NCBI GenBank assembly: GCA_016795325.1
Contig: JAEUHY010000047.1
Coordinates: 1 to 59,950, forward strand
DNA length: 59,950 bases
DNA from: Planctomycetota bacterium
Lineage (GTDB): Bacteria; Planctomycetota; UBA1135; GCA-002686595
Direction of reading: 5' to 3'
This document shows positions 18,526 to 27,564 of the stretch, piece by piece. Position 1 is the first letter of the stretch. Each line of letters begins with the position of its first letter. The notes below the pieces were generated by a model. The model saw only the letters and a program-made list of their open reading frames with translations. It was not told the origin of the DNA and made no database searches. The translations under genes and the position numbers were made by a program.

Positions 18526-18634
18526 GCAGTTCCGATTTCGAGGGAAGGCTGTCGTCAGCCCGCGAAGGCCCTGTGGAGCAATCGCGGCTGACGCAAGCAG
18601 GTGGCTCTGGCGCGGCGCTCACGGGCGCCTGCCG

Positions 18635-20353
18635 TCACGGCAAGATCGTGAACTGCGCAGCGTCGGTGAGTCCGATGTTCGACGGCGGAGCAAAGAACGG
18701 ATCGCGACTCCAGAACTGGGCGTAAACCTGGTCTCCCGCGACAAGCCCGGCAGCGTTCAAGTACGCCGAGCTGAAAGCGTAGTCGTACCGACCACTGCAG
18801 TCGTTCACGTTGGTCGCGCCACCGGAGTCCTGAACCGGCGTGCGCACGACCGGATACTCAACGCAACGGGTGCCGCCGAAGAACGGCGCGGAGGCCGGCA
18901 TCATCCCCCAGAAGAGCAACCCGGACTTTTGGTTGAGGACTCGGCTCGCCACCACGTGAAAGTCCTGAGCCGCGGTCAACGACGGCGAACCGTACGAGCA
19001 GATCGCCGGGACACAGCCGCCGGAGTTGACCTTCGCGACGCAGTACACAGCAGCGCCGGGACAACGATCACCGGAGGCGACAACGTCAGACGCCCCGTTC
19101 ATGTCGCCGGCGAAGAGGTCCGACGCCAGCGTTTCGAAGGCGATCACGCTCGCGGAGGCGCTCAGCGCGGGTCTGGTGCTGCCTGCGTTGCCGGCAGCTC
19201 CGCCGTTCGCGCTGGAGACTCGGGTCGTCAGCGCCAGCGGAATGTTCCGCAGCAGCACGTCGGATGCGAGGTTGGCGTCACCGAGCGCGAGGTTGGCGGC
19301 GAAGGTCGCAAACGCAACGACGAGGCCGTTGTCCGAAACGCTGGGCGCGAAGCTCTGCCCCACACCTTGAGCGCCGCCGCTGCTCACGCTCACGCGCTGG
19401 ATGGCGCCCGTGTCGCGCCGCCAACGGAACACGTCCTGGAAGTTGTTGGTGTCGGCAGCGACCAGGTTGCTCGCGAAGCTCGTGAACACCACGAATGCGC
19501 CATCCGCACTGACGTCGCTTTCGAAGCTGACTCCGTTGCCGATCAAGCTCGCTGGATTGGCCGTCACGGGCGTCGTCACGCCGAGCACCAGATCGTGCAG
19601 CACGACGTCGCGGACGAGATTGACGTCTCCGTTCGTGAGGTTGCTCGCCTCGGTTTCGAACGACACGTATCGGCCATCGGGGCTGATGCGCGGGAAGAAG
19701 CTCGATCCGTTGGCGTTTTGGGCCGCTGCCGTGCGCGACAGTTTCGAGGTCGAGTTTGAGGGTATGTGGCTGGCGAAAACGTCCATGAAAGCGTCGCTCG
19801 GCCCTCCGTCGAGACTGGGCGCGATGCTCATGAACACCACCCACGCACCGTCGGCGGAAATGTCCGGCGAATAGCTGCCTCCGTTCGCGGGTCCGCCGCC
19901 GCCCAGCGGGCTCACGAGACTGGTCTGGCCGGTCAACGTGTCATGGACGAAGACGTCCGGGGCGCTGTTCGAGTCCGACGGCACAAGGTTGGACGCCAGA
20001 CTCGAGAAGGCGACGTAACGGCCGTTCGCCGACAGTGCGGGCCACTCGCTGGCGCCCGAAGCTTGAGCGCCGGACGATGCGACGCTGACGCGGCGCGTCG
20101 TGCCGGTGAAGTGATCGCGCAAGAACACGTCTTGAACACCGTTGGTGTCGCCGGCGACGAGATCTGTCGCGGAACTCTCGAATGCCACGTAGCGCCCGTC
20201 GCTCGAAATCGCCGGACGGCGCGAGGAACCGTTGGTCGGACTTGCAGTCGTGTCCAAGCTCAACGGATAGATCTCTTGAGCCGAAACCGGTGCAACAAGG
20301 AGGAATAGAGTCGCGAGCTGGCGAAGTCGGAGTGCGGAGCGCTGTTTCGTCAT
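18635..20353 (-). CDS. Exported TolB-like beta-propeller protein with surface domain
   Basis: The protein is 572 residues from the ATG at 20353. A signal peptide ends near P-V-S-A-Q. Six or seven repeats of the PD40/TolB type follow, each with a form of R-P-A-I-S-S-D-G-R-Y-V-A-F-x-S and D-V-F-L-R-D, the blades of a beta-propeller. The last ~140 residues are the planctomycete C-terminal domain shared with the proteins at 88, 45853 and 55126 (N-S-G-G-C, V-L-N-Q-K-S-G-L-L-F-W, C-S-G-R-Y, Q-F-W-S-R-D-P). It is probably a surface or secreted binding protein. No enzyme residues are evident. It faces the exported unknown at 16885 tail to tail. Confidence 0.8.
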   Translation of the reverse strand: MTKQRSALRLRQLATLFLLVAPVSAQEIYPLSLDTTASPTNGSSRRPAISSDGRYVAFESSATDLVAGDTNGVQDVFLRDHFTGTTRRVSVASSGAQASGASEWPALSANGRYVAFSSLASNLVPSDSNSAPDVFVHDTLTGQTSLVSPLGGGGPANGGSYSPDISADGAWVVFMSIAPSLDGGPSDAFMDVFASHIPSNSTSKLSRTAAAQNANGSSFFPRISPDGRYVSFETEASNLTNGDVNLVRDVVLHDLVLGVTTPVTANPASLIGNGVSFESDVSADGAFVVFTSFASNLVAADTNNFQDVFRWRRDTGAIQRVSVSSGGAQGVGQSFAPSVSDNGLVVAFATFAANLALGDANLASDVLLRNIPLALTTRVSSANGGAAGNAGSTRPALSASASVIAFETLASDLFAGDMNGASDVVASGDRCPGAAVYCVAKVNSGGCVPAICSYGSPSLTAAQDFHVVASRVLNQKSGLLFWGMMPASAPFFGGTRCVEYPVVRTPVQDSGGATNVNDCSGRYDYAFSSAYLNAAGLVAGDQVYAQFWSRDPFFAPPSNIGLTDAAQFTILP

Positions 20354-20495
20354 GGTGGGATGGAGCTTGGGGAGTCGAGCAAGCATGAGTCGCCCTGGCG
20401 GCATGCAACGTTGGCCGCCTGTATCGAATGGAGCGACGCTGGGTTGGGCCGAGATTTTCTCTACCCGGCTGTCTTCAGACCTGCGCGAATAGTAA

Positions 20496-20530
20496 CGCGC
20501 CCCCCAGCTCGCTCGGAGCTGAGGGGCGCG
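20496..20530 (-). terminator. Probable intrinsic terminator of the PhoX-like gene
   Basis: A 15-bp stem (CGCGCCCCCCAGCTC against GAGCTGAGGGGCGCG, one mismatch) with a 5-base loop lies 25-60 bases beyond the stop codon at 20555. On the minus strand it is followed by CGTTACTATTCG, a modestly T-rich tail. Confidence 0.65.
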
Positions 20531-20554
20531 TCAGGTTGTCGCTCGTCGAGCGGC

Positions 20555-22507
20555 TCAGGTGCCGATCACGCCGCCGTCCGCCTTGCGGATGACGACCGTC
20601 GTCGGGCGCGGACGCGCGCCGTAGGGCCAGTTGCTGACCGCCGTCGGGTTGGTGACCGACGGCGTGCCGAACAGGCCGTTCCAGAACGTGGTCGACTCGC
20701 CGGGGTGCTGCACGTTGATGAACATCGTGCGCTGGTCCGGCGTGGTGATCACGCCCGTGATCTCACAGCCGCGCGGGCCGGTGAGGAAGCGCTTGAGCTC
20801 GCCCGTGTTCGGATCGGCGGCCAGCATCTGGTTGTTGCCGATGCGGTCGTAGCCGCGGTCGGCGCGGTTCTGCGAAGAGTTCGAGATGTCCGTCTGGATC
20901 CAGATGCGACCGTCGTAGTCGGCCCAGATGCCGTCCGGCGAACCGTAGATCGACTGCGTCGCGGGCACGGTCGGATCGTAGAAGTTGTCGCCCGCGAGCA
21001 GGAAGATGCTCCACGTGAACGTCGGACGCGTGTGGTCGCCGAACGGTTCGCGCAGCTTGATGATGTGGCCGTAGGGGTTGGGATCGCGGTTGCTGTTGAC
21101 GGCCGAGTTGTTGCCGGTGCCGTTGGTCAGCGTGACCAGGATGTCCTTGGTCTGCGGATTCTCGGTGACCCACTCGGGGCGGTGCAGGCGCGTGGCGCCG
21201 ACGAAGTCCGCCGCTTGGCGCGTGCGGATCAAGATGTCGGCCTGATCGAGCCAACCGTTGGCCGGAACCAAACCGTTCTTGCCGAACTGCAGGCGCAGCC
21301 AGGTGCCCGTGCCGTCGGGGTTGAACTTCGCGACGAACAGCACGCCCGAATCGAGCGGGCTCACGCCCTGCGCGATCGCTTCCTGCCACGGCTTGCGGCC
21401 GACGAACTTGTAGAGATAGTCGCCGTTCTCGTCGTCGCCGGTGTAGACCACCGCGCGCTCGCGCGACACGGTGACCGTGGCGCCTTCGTGCTTGATGCGG
21501 CCGAGCGCGGTGCGCTTGACCGGCGTCGAAGTCGGGTTGTACGGATCGATCTCGACCGCCCAGCCGAAGTGGTTGAGCTCGTTGCGATTGACGTTGACGT
21601 CGAAGCGCGGGTTGGCGATGTGCCAGCGATAGCCAAAGCCGGTCTTGGTGACTCCGTAGCGCGCCTCGAGCGGCGTCGCGGTCCAGGTCGTCGACTCCGT
21701 GCCGAAGTAGCCGTTCCAGTTCTCTTCGCAGGCGAGGTACGTGCCCCAAGGCGTGAAGCCGTGCGCGCAGTTGTTGAGCGTGCCGATCGGATTCGGCGTG
21801 ATCGTCGACTGCAGCAGCGGGTGCGACGCGCTGACCGGGCCCGAGAAGGCCATCGGCGTCGTGCCGGTGATGCGGCGGTTGTAGGGCGAGTCGACGACGT
21901 GCGACCACGTTCCGTCGTTGTTCTTCACGATTTCGGCGACCGTCACGCCGTGGCCGGCGAGCGCCTTGGCGACCTTCTCGACACCCGCCGCGTCCGGCGT
22001 GATCGTCGAGCCTTGCGCAGCCGAGTAGATCTGGTTCGCGTCGGTGTACTCGTGGTTCATCACGAGCAGGCCGCGGCTGTTTCCTTCCGTCGCGTTGAGC
22101 GGGAAGTAGTGCATCCCGTCGTGGTTGAAGCCCACTTGGCCTTCCTGATCCGCGGCGGTGTTCGAGGCGTCCGGTTGGAACGCAGCGACGTTCGAGAACA
22201 GCGGCGTGCCCCAGGGCAGCAGCACATCCCACACGTAGCCCGGCGGGACGTGGATCGTGTCGTCCTGGCTCGGCGCGACCTCCGTGAAGCCGAGCAGCGA
22301 GCTGACGCCCAGCGGCACAGCGGCGGCGGCCTTCGCGCGACCAGAGAGCAGCGAACCGCCGAGGAATTGCGCCGCGGCGACGCCCAGCGCGCCGCCGAGC
22401 AACGTGCGGCGATGCACGCTGCGTTCGATGATCTCGTGGAGCCAGGGGTTGTTGGACGGATTCGAACCGTTGGGGTTCTCGTCGTGGAGCTCGATCTCTT
22501 CCTTCAT
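20555..22507 (-). CDS. Tat-exported PhoX-family (DUF839) protein
   Basis: The protein is 650 residues from the ATG at 22507, preceded by AAGGA. Residues ~28-55 form a twin-arginine signal (S-V-H-R-R-T-L-L-G-G followed by a hydrophobic stretch). The mature part matches the PhoX/DUF839 layout, with V-P-P-G-Y, M-N-H-E-Y-T, H-G-F-T-P-W-G-T-Y-L-A-C-E-E-N-W-N-G-Y-F-G and P-D-G-I-W-A-D-Y-D-G-R-I-W-I-Q-T-D. The G-T-Y-L-x-C-E-E and related acidic residues belong to the Ca/Fe site known for PhoX alkaline phosphatase. Whether this member hydrolyses phosphate esters is not certain. A decayed copy of its C-terminus lies at 30950-31200. The divergent kinase gene starts 291 bp away. Confidence 0.87.
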   Translation of the reverse strand: MKEEIELHDENPNGSNPSNNPWLHEIIERSVHRRTLLGGALGVAAAQFLGGSLLSGRAKAAAAVPLGVSSLLGFTEVAPSQDDTIHVPPGYVWDVLLPWGTPLFSNVAAFQPDASNTAADQEGQVGFNHDGMHYFPLNATEGNSRGLLVMNHEYTDANQIYSAAQGSTITPDAAGVEKVAKALAGHGVTVAEIVKNNDGTWSHVVDSPYNRRITGTTPMAFSGPVSASHPLLQSTITPNPIGTLNNCAHGFTPWGTYLACEENWNGYFGTESTTWTATPLEARYGVTKTGFGYRWHIANPRFDVNVNRNELNHFGWAVEIDPYNPTSTPVKRTALGRIKHEGATVTVSRERAVVYTGDDENGDYLYKFVGRKPWQEAIAQGVSPLDSGVLFVAKFNPDGTGTWLRLQFGKNGLVPANGWLDQADILIRTRQAADFVGATRLHRPEWVTENPQTKDILVTLTNGTGNNSAVNSNRDPNPYGHIIKLREPFGDHTRPTFTWSIFLLAGDNFYDPTVPATQSIYGSPDGIWADYDGRIWIQTDISNSSQNRADRGYDRIGNNQMLAADPNTGELKRFLTGPRGCEITGVITTPDQRTMFINVQHPGESTTFWNGLFGTPSVTNPTAVSNWPYGARPRPTTVVIRKADGGVIGT

Positions 22508-22798
22508 GTGCCTGTCCTTGCAGTCGACGGTCGCGCCGCCGCTGTGATGCAACCTTGCGAAGCTGACGAGCGGCCCCGCGCCGTTCGTCGGTGTGGAAGG
22601 AAACGCGGAATGGGACAAGGAGAAGCCCCGTCGGACGTGAATCCCCGGTGAAGCGCGACGCGCCCATCACGTTGGCGCAGCGCGGCCGCCAGCTCAGGTT
22701 CGCGGGACGCGCACGGTTACTCCGCCCCTCGCCGCTTCCTACAATCTTCACGCGCCGTCAGGCTCGGCCCAGCCGACGGCCGATAGGCAAGAACCGAC

Positions 22799-24910
22799 AT
22801 GCCCGAGACTCAAGCCAAGGTGCGCTTCGCCCACTTCCGGTTCGATCCGACCCGGGATCTGCTCGGCGAGGGTCCGCTGTCGGAGGTCTACCGGGCCGAG
22901 GACGAGAAGCTCCAACGCACGGTCGCGCTGAAGATCCTGCGCGCGCACGTGGACCTCGACCCCGAAGCGGACGAGCGCTTCGAACGCGAGGCGCGCCACA
23001 CCTCGAACCTCGTCCACCCGAACATCGCCACGATCTACGAGTACGGCGAGGATTCGGGCCGTCGCTACATCGCGATGGAGTACCTGCAGGGCAGGACGCT
23101 CGACAAGATCATCAAGGACGGCCAGATCGGGCTCGAGGAAGCGCTGCGCATCGCGGCGCAACTGACCAGCGCGCTCGCGCTGGTCCACAAGAACGGGCTG
23201 ATCCACCGCGACCTCAAGCCGGCCAACGTGATGGTGCTGCACGACGGCACGATCAAGTTGCTCGACTTCGGAATCGCGCGCGCCAGCGGCGAGTCGACCA
23301 TCACGCAGCACGGGATGCTCGTCGGCACGGTGCTCTACATGAGTCCCGAGCAAGTGCGCGGCGACGAGCTCGAAGCGCGCAGCGACATCTTCTCGCTCGG
23401 CGCGATGCTCTACCACGCGCTGAGCGGACAGCTGCCTTTCCCGGGCAATTCGTTCCCCGAAGTCTGCATGGCGATCCTCGACAGCAAGCCCAAGCCGCTC
23501 TCGAAGGTGCGCACCGGCATCCCGCCGAGCCTGGAAGACTTCGTGATGAAGTGCATGGCCGCGAATCCGGCCGAGCGCTACGCCAACGCGGAAGTCGCGC
23601 ACGGCGTGCTGATGGCGATCGCCGACAGCATGTCGCCCAGCCGCGCGTCCGATCGCCAGGCGTACCTCTCGGGCCACCTCGCGCTGCCGCCGATCGGTTC
23701 GGACTCGGCGCACGCCGGCTTCGCGGTCGACCTGCGCAAGGACATCGCAGCCGAGCTTTCGCGCGCGGGGATGAACACCACGCTGCTGTCCGACCAAAAC
23801 GTGCCCAGCGACCTGCGCGTGGACTTCACGCTGCGCGGCGTCGTCGCGGTCGACGGCTTCAAGGGCCGGCTCGAGCTCACGCTCGAACACTACAAGTCGC
23901 AGGACCTGACCCAGACGCGCGAGGTGTGGCGCGACTCGATCGAGCACCTCGACACCGACGAGTGGTCGATCCAGGCGGGCTTGGTGCGCAGCGCCGTGCG
24001 GCAGCTGCGCCGGCAACTCGCCGAGCATGCACTGCGCCCCGACGAGCCGCGCACGCGCGATCCCGAGGGCGCGCGCCAACACGCGCTGCGCGGGCACGAA
24101 GTGCTGCACCGCGGCATGACCAAACACCTGCTCGCGTCGATCTCGCTGTTCCGGCGCGCGACCGAGCTCGACGGCCGCTGCGCGCTCGCGCTCGCCGGCC
24201 TGGCTGAAGCGCTCGTACGCAAATACCTGTACTGGGACGGCGACGAGAGTTTCTTGAGCGAGTCGCGCGAGCACGCGCGCAAGGCGCTCGCCTTCGACCC
24301 CAACTGCGCCGAGGCGCACACCTCGCTCGGCTTCGGCTACCACCTGACGGGCTTGCTCGTCGACGCGCAGCGCGAATACCGCCTCGCGATCCAGCTCAAC
24401 CAGAACGAGTGGCTCGCCCACCGCCTGCTCGGCGCCGCGCTCTCGCGCGAAGGCAACTTCAAGGCCGCCTCGCCGCTCCTGCAGCGCGCGATCGCGCTCA
24501 AGCCCAGCTACATCAGCACCTACGACCACCTCTACCAGGTGCTCCAGCGCCTCGACCGCTACCAGGAGGCGATCGAGACCGCCGACCGCGGCATCGGCGC
24601 GGCGCGCAAGCAGCTCCAGCGTGTGGCCGAAGACCAGGACACGCGCCTGCATCTCGCCATGCTGCTGGCGCGCATGGGCCTGCGCGACGAAGCAGCCGCC
24701 GAGCTCGCCCGCGCGCACCAGTTCGGCCCCAAGGACGGCTTCACCTCGTTCCACACCGCCTGCGTGCACGCGGTGCTCGGCAACCCGACCGACGCGCTCG
24801 AAGCCCTCAGCACGGCGCAGGTGCGCGGCTACTTCATCCGCAGCGAACAACGCAACAGCGAGTTCGACTTCCTGCGCGGCTTGCCGGAGTTCGACAAGCT
24901 GATCAAGTGA
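22799..24910 (+). CDS. Ser/Thr protein kinase with C-terminal TPR
   Basis: The protein has 703 residues. Kinase landmarks: a Gly loop altered to G-E-G-P-L-S-E-V (23-30), Lys45, H-R-D-L-K-P-A-N (136-143), D-F-G (156-158) and M-S-P-E-Q in the activation segment. A linker domain (~300-420) resembles the TolB-N-like beta module found after some bacterial kinase domains. TPRs follow to the C-terminus (A-L-A-L-A-G-L-A-E-A-L, A-H-T-S-L-G-F-G-Y-H-L-T-G). No transmembrane helix is evident, so it is probably cytoplasmic. The final 372 bp (24539-24910) recur as a frameshifted copy at 27565-27934. It is divergent from the PhoX-like gene. Confidence 0.92.
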   Translation: MPETQAKVRFAHFRFDPTRDLLGEGPLSEVYRAEDEKLQRTVALKILRAHVDLDPEADERFEREARHTSNLVHPNIATIYEYGEDSGRRYIAMEYLQGRTLDKIIKDGQIGLEEALRIAAQLTSALALVHKNGLIHRDLKPANVMVLHDGTIKLLDFGIARASGESTITQHGMLVGTVLYMSPEQVRGDELEARSDIFSLGAMLYHALSGQLPFPGNSFPEVCMAILDSKPKPLSKVRTGIPPSLEDFVMKCMAANPAERYANAEVAHGVLMAIADSMSPSRASDRQAYLSGHLALPPIGSDSAHAGFAVDLRKDIAAELSRAGMNTTLLSDQNVPSDLRVDFTLRGVVAVDGFKGRLELTLEHYKSQDLTQTREVWRDSIEHLDTDEWSIQAGLVRSAVRQLRRQLAEHALRPDEPRTRDPEGARQHALRGHEVLHRGMTKHLLASISLFRRATELDGRCALALAGLAEALVRKYLYWDGDESFLSESREHARKALAFDPNCAEAHTSLGFGYHLTGLLVDAQREYRLAIQLNQNEWLAHRLLGAALSREGNFKAASPLLQRAIALKPSYISTYDHLYQVLQRLDRYQEAIETADRGIGAARKQLQRVAEDQDTRLHLAMLLARMGLRDEAAAELARAHQFGPKDGFTSFHTACVHAVLGNPTDALEALSTAQVRGYFIRSEQRNSEFDFLRGLPEFDKLIK
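24539..24910 (+). repeat. Direct repeat copy 1 (intact 3' end of kinase gene)
   Basis: This 372-bp segment matches 27565-27934 in the same orientation. Both copies start at GTGCTCC and end at the same TGA stop. By eye roughly two dozen substitutions separate them, plus a 2-base deletion in the second copy. Together they bracket about 2.65 kb containing the lipoprotein, phosphoribosyltransferase and DprA-like genes. Confidence 0.9.
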
Positions 24911-25317
24911 TCGGGCGCGCTTCAGTGCGCCTCGGAACGCTGCTCACGGCGCGTTCACGAGCTGGATCGCGCTCGTCGAACGGCTCGCCTTGCACGTGAG
25001 CGGATCGGGGAACCAGCCGGCACGTGAGTCACGCCGACCGGCGCCGCGGTCGTGATCGCTCAACGGGACGGGGCGACGCGCGAGGACCGCCCAGCCACCC
25101 CCAAGCGCCGGTGCTCCAGTGAGTGCTCTCGTTCCCCTTCCGCACCCGCTGCCTGCTCGCCTCCGGCCGACGACGGTGCGCTGCAGCTCGCGGCATCTTC
25201 ACGCGCACTCTCGTGAGCCGGCTGGAGCAACGCGCACCAGGAAGCAGACTGCGTGCCGGTAGCACGTTGGAATCGTCGAGAAGTCATGTGGGGCAAGAGT
25301 TACCCAAGCGAACGCCC
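24911..25317. other. Gene-free interval (407 bp) after the kinase gene
   Basis: No coding frame with convincing character was found. The interval is the left inner flank of the repeat-bracketed cassette, between the kinase stop codon and a convergent lipoprotein gene. No tRNA or attachment-site core was recognised. Confidence 0.5.
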
Positions 25318-25713
25318 CTAGAACTCTCCTTCGCTCCAACTGACCACGTTGTCTCGATCGTCCAGCTGAAGCGTCAAGAACGAGACCGGCCCGTTTCTGC
25401 GCTCGCGATAGATCGGGTAACTAAGCAGCACTACTCCACCGTCGTGGATCACGCACAGGCTTCCGGGCCCGAGCGCCGACTCAACACTCGCGCGGCTCAT
25501 TCCTACATACAGGATGTTCGTCGACACGTCGTGCACCATGCGCGACCGAACCAAGGAGCCCAGGTCGTCACCGGCGTCGATCCAGCGACGCTGATCGAAC
25601 TTTTCGCTTCCCCGTGTGCAGCTCGCGAAGCTCAAGAGCAAGACGCGCACCGACACGGAGACGATCGAGGCCAGATGCCGATTCGCGGTCTGGATACGGC
25701 GGCTGCGTTGCAT
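25318..25713 (-). CDS. Small lipoprotein with BamE/SmpA-like motif
   Basis: The protein is about 131 residues from the ATG at 25713; a start 21 bases further upstream is also possible. The hydrophobic stretch V-S-V-S-V-R-V-L-L-L-S-F-A-S-C looks like a lipoprotein signal with Cys as acceptor. The mature part contains L-Y-V-G-M-S-R-A-S-V-E-S-A-L-G-P-G, the G-M-[ST]-x-x-x-V-x-x-x-L-G pattern typical of BamE/SmpA-type folds, then beta strands. The surrounding DNA is visibly less GC-rich (a sampled 60-base line at 25741 is ~57% GC), consistent with transfer. It lies inside the repeat-bracketed region, downstream of the PRTase gene on the same strand; a functional link to it is not established. Confidence 0.6.
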   Translation of the reverse strand: MQRSRRIQTANRHLASIVSVSVRVLLLSFASCTRGSEKFDQRRWIDAGDDLGSLVRSRMVHDVSTNILYVGMSRASVESALGPGSLCVIHDGGVVLLSYPIYRERRNGPVSFLTLQLDDRDNVVSWSEGEF

Positions 25714-26019
25714 AACGCGTCGAGCTACGGACAAGCGGACCCAACGGCTTGAAGATAGCGCTTTTCCGTTCGGTCTGCGTGCTTCTCAGAGTCACCACCG
25801 CAACACGGAATTGCCACCGGCAGTCATCTCCATCGAGCCGCACCCAATCGACAGACTTCTCCTCAGAACCAGCCGTCGTTGGCTCCGCGCGTAGCTCGTT
25901 GGAGCGACGACGAGCGCATCAGGGCTCGTCCACCGCGCGAAGAGCAGGCGCGGTGTGCTTGCGATGTGCTTGGATCGCTGCAGCGTGAGATGAGCCACGT
26001 CAGCGCAGCATCGGCAGCG
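25714..26019. other. Gene-free interval (306 bp), lower GC
   Basis: This gap lies between the PRTase gene stop and the lipoprotein gene. Frames here are short and unconvincing. The base composition is lower in GC than the rest of the window. It may hold the lipoprotein promoter. Confidence 0.45.
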
Positions 26020-26670
26020 TCACGGCCGCCGCGTGGTCTGCCCGTCCGAGCCAAGCTCGATGCGACCGATGCATGGCGAGAACATCTCCGCGAACTCAGC
26101 CGGTTCGCTCAGGGCGCGGAGCATCGCGAAGCCAACGACCCGCGCGCCGGGAAGCGCCTCGCGCACACGACTCACGGCTGCAAGCAGCGTCGCGCCGCGC
26201 GTCACCACATCGTCGACGACAACCACCTCGTCGGAGGGCATTACGGGCAGCTTCATGCGCAGCGTGTCGTATTGGCGTCGAGCAGACGGCCGGTCCTCGG
26301 GTTTGGACCAAGCCGCCTTGGGAATCGCTTCCGTGCGTTCGAGCCACGTCTCCACGCGGCGGCCGAGGCCCAACTTCACCATCGCGTTCGCGAGCTTGAG
26401 CGGCACCCAGAGACTGCCCGGCTTGAGCAAGCGACTGGATGGCGCGGGCAAGAGCACGGCGTGCGGCGAAATCCAGGTTGCGAACGGAGTCTCGTCGCGT
26501 CGCTCCGCGAGGCGTCGCACGAAAAAGCTCGACGCCGACTCTTGCGTGCCGGGAACGACAAACTCGTTCTTCAGGTACCGCATCCAGCGCTGCGACTCTT
26601 GCTGCGCTGGTTCCGCGCCGCGCACCGAGTACGCCAGGAACGACGCGAAGTCGACGCTAGAAAGGAGCAT
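26020..26670 (-). CDS. ComF-like phosphoribosyltransferase paired with DprA-like gene
   Basis: The protein has 216 residues. The PRPP-binding loop V-V-V-V-D-D-V-V-T-R-G-A-T (149-161) is characteristic of type I phosphoribosyltransferases. Upstream, V-L-L-P-A-P-S-S-R (72-80) and an R-x-x-A-R-R-Q-Y-D-T-L segment (~127-137) parallel ComF. The N-terminal zinc ribbon of ComF is absent; that region is helical and lacks paired Cys. The ATG overlaps the end of the DprA-like gene by 14 bp (26657-26670), so the two are translationally coupled. PRTases of this kind transfer a phosphoribosyl group to or from a base; the substrate is unknown. With the DprA partner it may form a nucleotide-handling conflict module, which is an inference. 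Confidence 0.8.
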   Translation of the reverse strand: MLLSSVDFASFLAYSVRGAEPAQQESQRWMRYLKNEFVVPGTQESASSFFVRRLAERRDETPFATWISPHAVLLPAPSSRLLKPGSLWVPLKLANAMVKLGLGRRVETWLERTEAIPKAAWSKPEDRPSARRQYDTLRMKLPVMPSDEVVVVDDVVTRGATLLAAVSRVREALPGARVVGFAMLRALSEPAEFAEMFSPCIGRIELGSDGQTTRRP

Positions 26671-27358
26671 CCTGCGGCTCGAAGTCCTGCGGCTGCGGCA
26701 ATGCGGCCAGCAGTTCCTCCGGCTCGGAAAGAATCAGCGCGCCGTAGTCGAGCATCTCGGTCGGCCACTTCAACGCCGGGTTCTCGAAGAGCGACTTCAT
26801 CAGGAACAGCGGCCGCCCCAAGCGAAGCGCTTCCCACCCTTGCGAGAGCGACCCGCTGCCCTCGCCCGCCTCGACGATCACCGAGGCGTGCGAAACGAGC
26901 GCCATGGTGCGGTTGCGGAGCACGAAGTGGCTGCGCTGTGTCGGCTGGCCGATCGCGAACTGCGAGATGAGCAGGTGACGCGCGCCGATTTCGTCTTGGA
27001 GCGGCTCGTTCGCGCGCGGGTTGCACTGGTCGAGCGGCGTGCCGAGCACGGCGATCGTGCGCCCCCCTCGTTCGAGCGCTGCACGGTGCGCGGCGGTGTC
27101 AATGCCGCGCGCGAGACCGCTCACCACGGTGATCCGCTGGTCGACGAGCGCGTGCGCCAGCCGGGCGGCGCGTCGCAGGCCGAGTTCGGACGCATCACGC
27201 GAGCCGACGATCGCAACGCGCCGGCCGTGCTGCACCAAGTCGGGGTAGCCCGTGACGTGAAGTTGCGCGGGCGCATTGCGCAGTTCGACGTCGGTCAAGG
27301 CGCCGAGCAGTTCGACCGGCCCGTAGGTCTTCCGAACGACGTGGGCAGAAGCGTCCAT
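26657..27358 (-). CDS. Stand-alone DprA/Smf-like SLOG protein
   Basis: The protein is 233 residues from ATG 27358; a TTG two codons earlier is possible. It has the DprA Rossmann core: R-R-V-A-I-V-G-S-R-D-A-S (46-57), V-V-S-G-L-A-R-G-I-D-T-A-A-H (78-91), T-I-A-V-L-G-T-P-L-D (101-110), F-V-L-R-N-R (145-150) and V-E-A-G-E-G-S-G-S-L (162-171). The N-terminal SAM and C-terminal winged-helix domains of typical ~360-residue competence DprA are lacking. DprA loads RecA on incoming single-stranded DNA in competent cells; the wider SLOG superfamily binds nucleotides or nucleic acids. The partner PRTase gene overlaps, and no other competence genes are nearby, so a role outside transformation is more likely. 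Confidence 0.85.
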   Translation of the reverse strand: MDASAHVVRKTYGPVELLGALTDVELRNAPAQLHVTGYPDLVQHGRRVAIVGSRDASELGLRRAARLAHALVDQRITVVSGLARGIDTAAHRAALERGGRTIAVLGTPLDQCNPRANEPLQDEIGARHLLISQFAIGQPTQRSHFVLRNRTMALVSHASVIVEAGEGSGSLSQGWEALRLGRPLFLMKSLFENPALKWPTEMLDYGALILSEPEELLAALPQPQDFEPQDAPF

Positions 27359-27486
27359 CGGCAACCAGCTTTGCTCAGGGTGCTCAGGAATGCCAGCGGC
27401 GGGCGCGGTCGCCCTCCCGCCTTGCGCACGCGATGGGACAGGGCTGCCACGCCCGCCAACGCTCCCCCGCAGCTCTTCGACAGCCC

Positions 27487-27564
27487 CAAGTGCATGTGGA
27501 CCTTCGCGGCCATCTCAGGCGACGCGTGGCCGAGCACCCGGTGCTCGACGAGCGCCTCGACTAT
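27487..27564 (-). pseudogene. Possible tyrosine recombinase C-terminal remnant
   Basis: On the minus strand, 27487-27537 reads VLGHASPEMAAKVHMHL. This resembles the C-terminal box of tyrosine recombinases (L-G-H-[AS]-S-x-x-x-T-x-x-x-Y-x-H), with His at the position of the catalytic Tyr. Upstream on that strand the reading runs straight into the kinase repeat at 27565, so the rest of any integrase gene is missing. Only about 20 residues support the call; chance similarity in GC-rich DNA cannot be excluded. Confidence 0.35.

Noticed and set aside
20360..22651. A long plus-strand open frame opposite the PhoX-like gene
   Set aside because: It is the mirror of a well-supported gene, Arg/Val-rich and without motifs; long antisense frames are expected at this GC content.
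25029..25296. Small minus-strand genes after the kinase
   Set aside because: The frames lack ribosome sites and a protein-like composition.
26020..27358. A natural competence locus
   Set aside because: DprA and ComF families are present, but both are truncated versions and no comEA/comEC or pilus genes are nearby.
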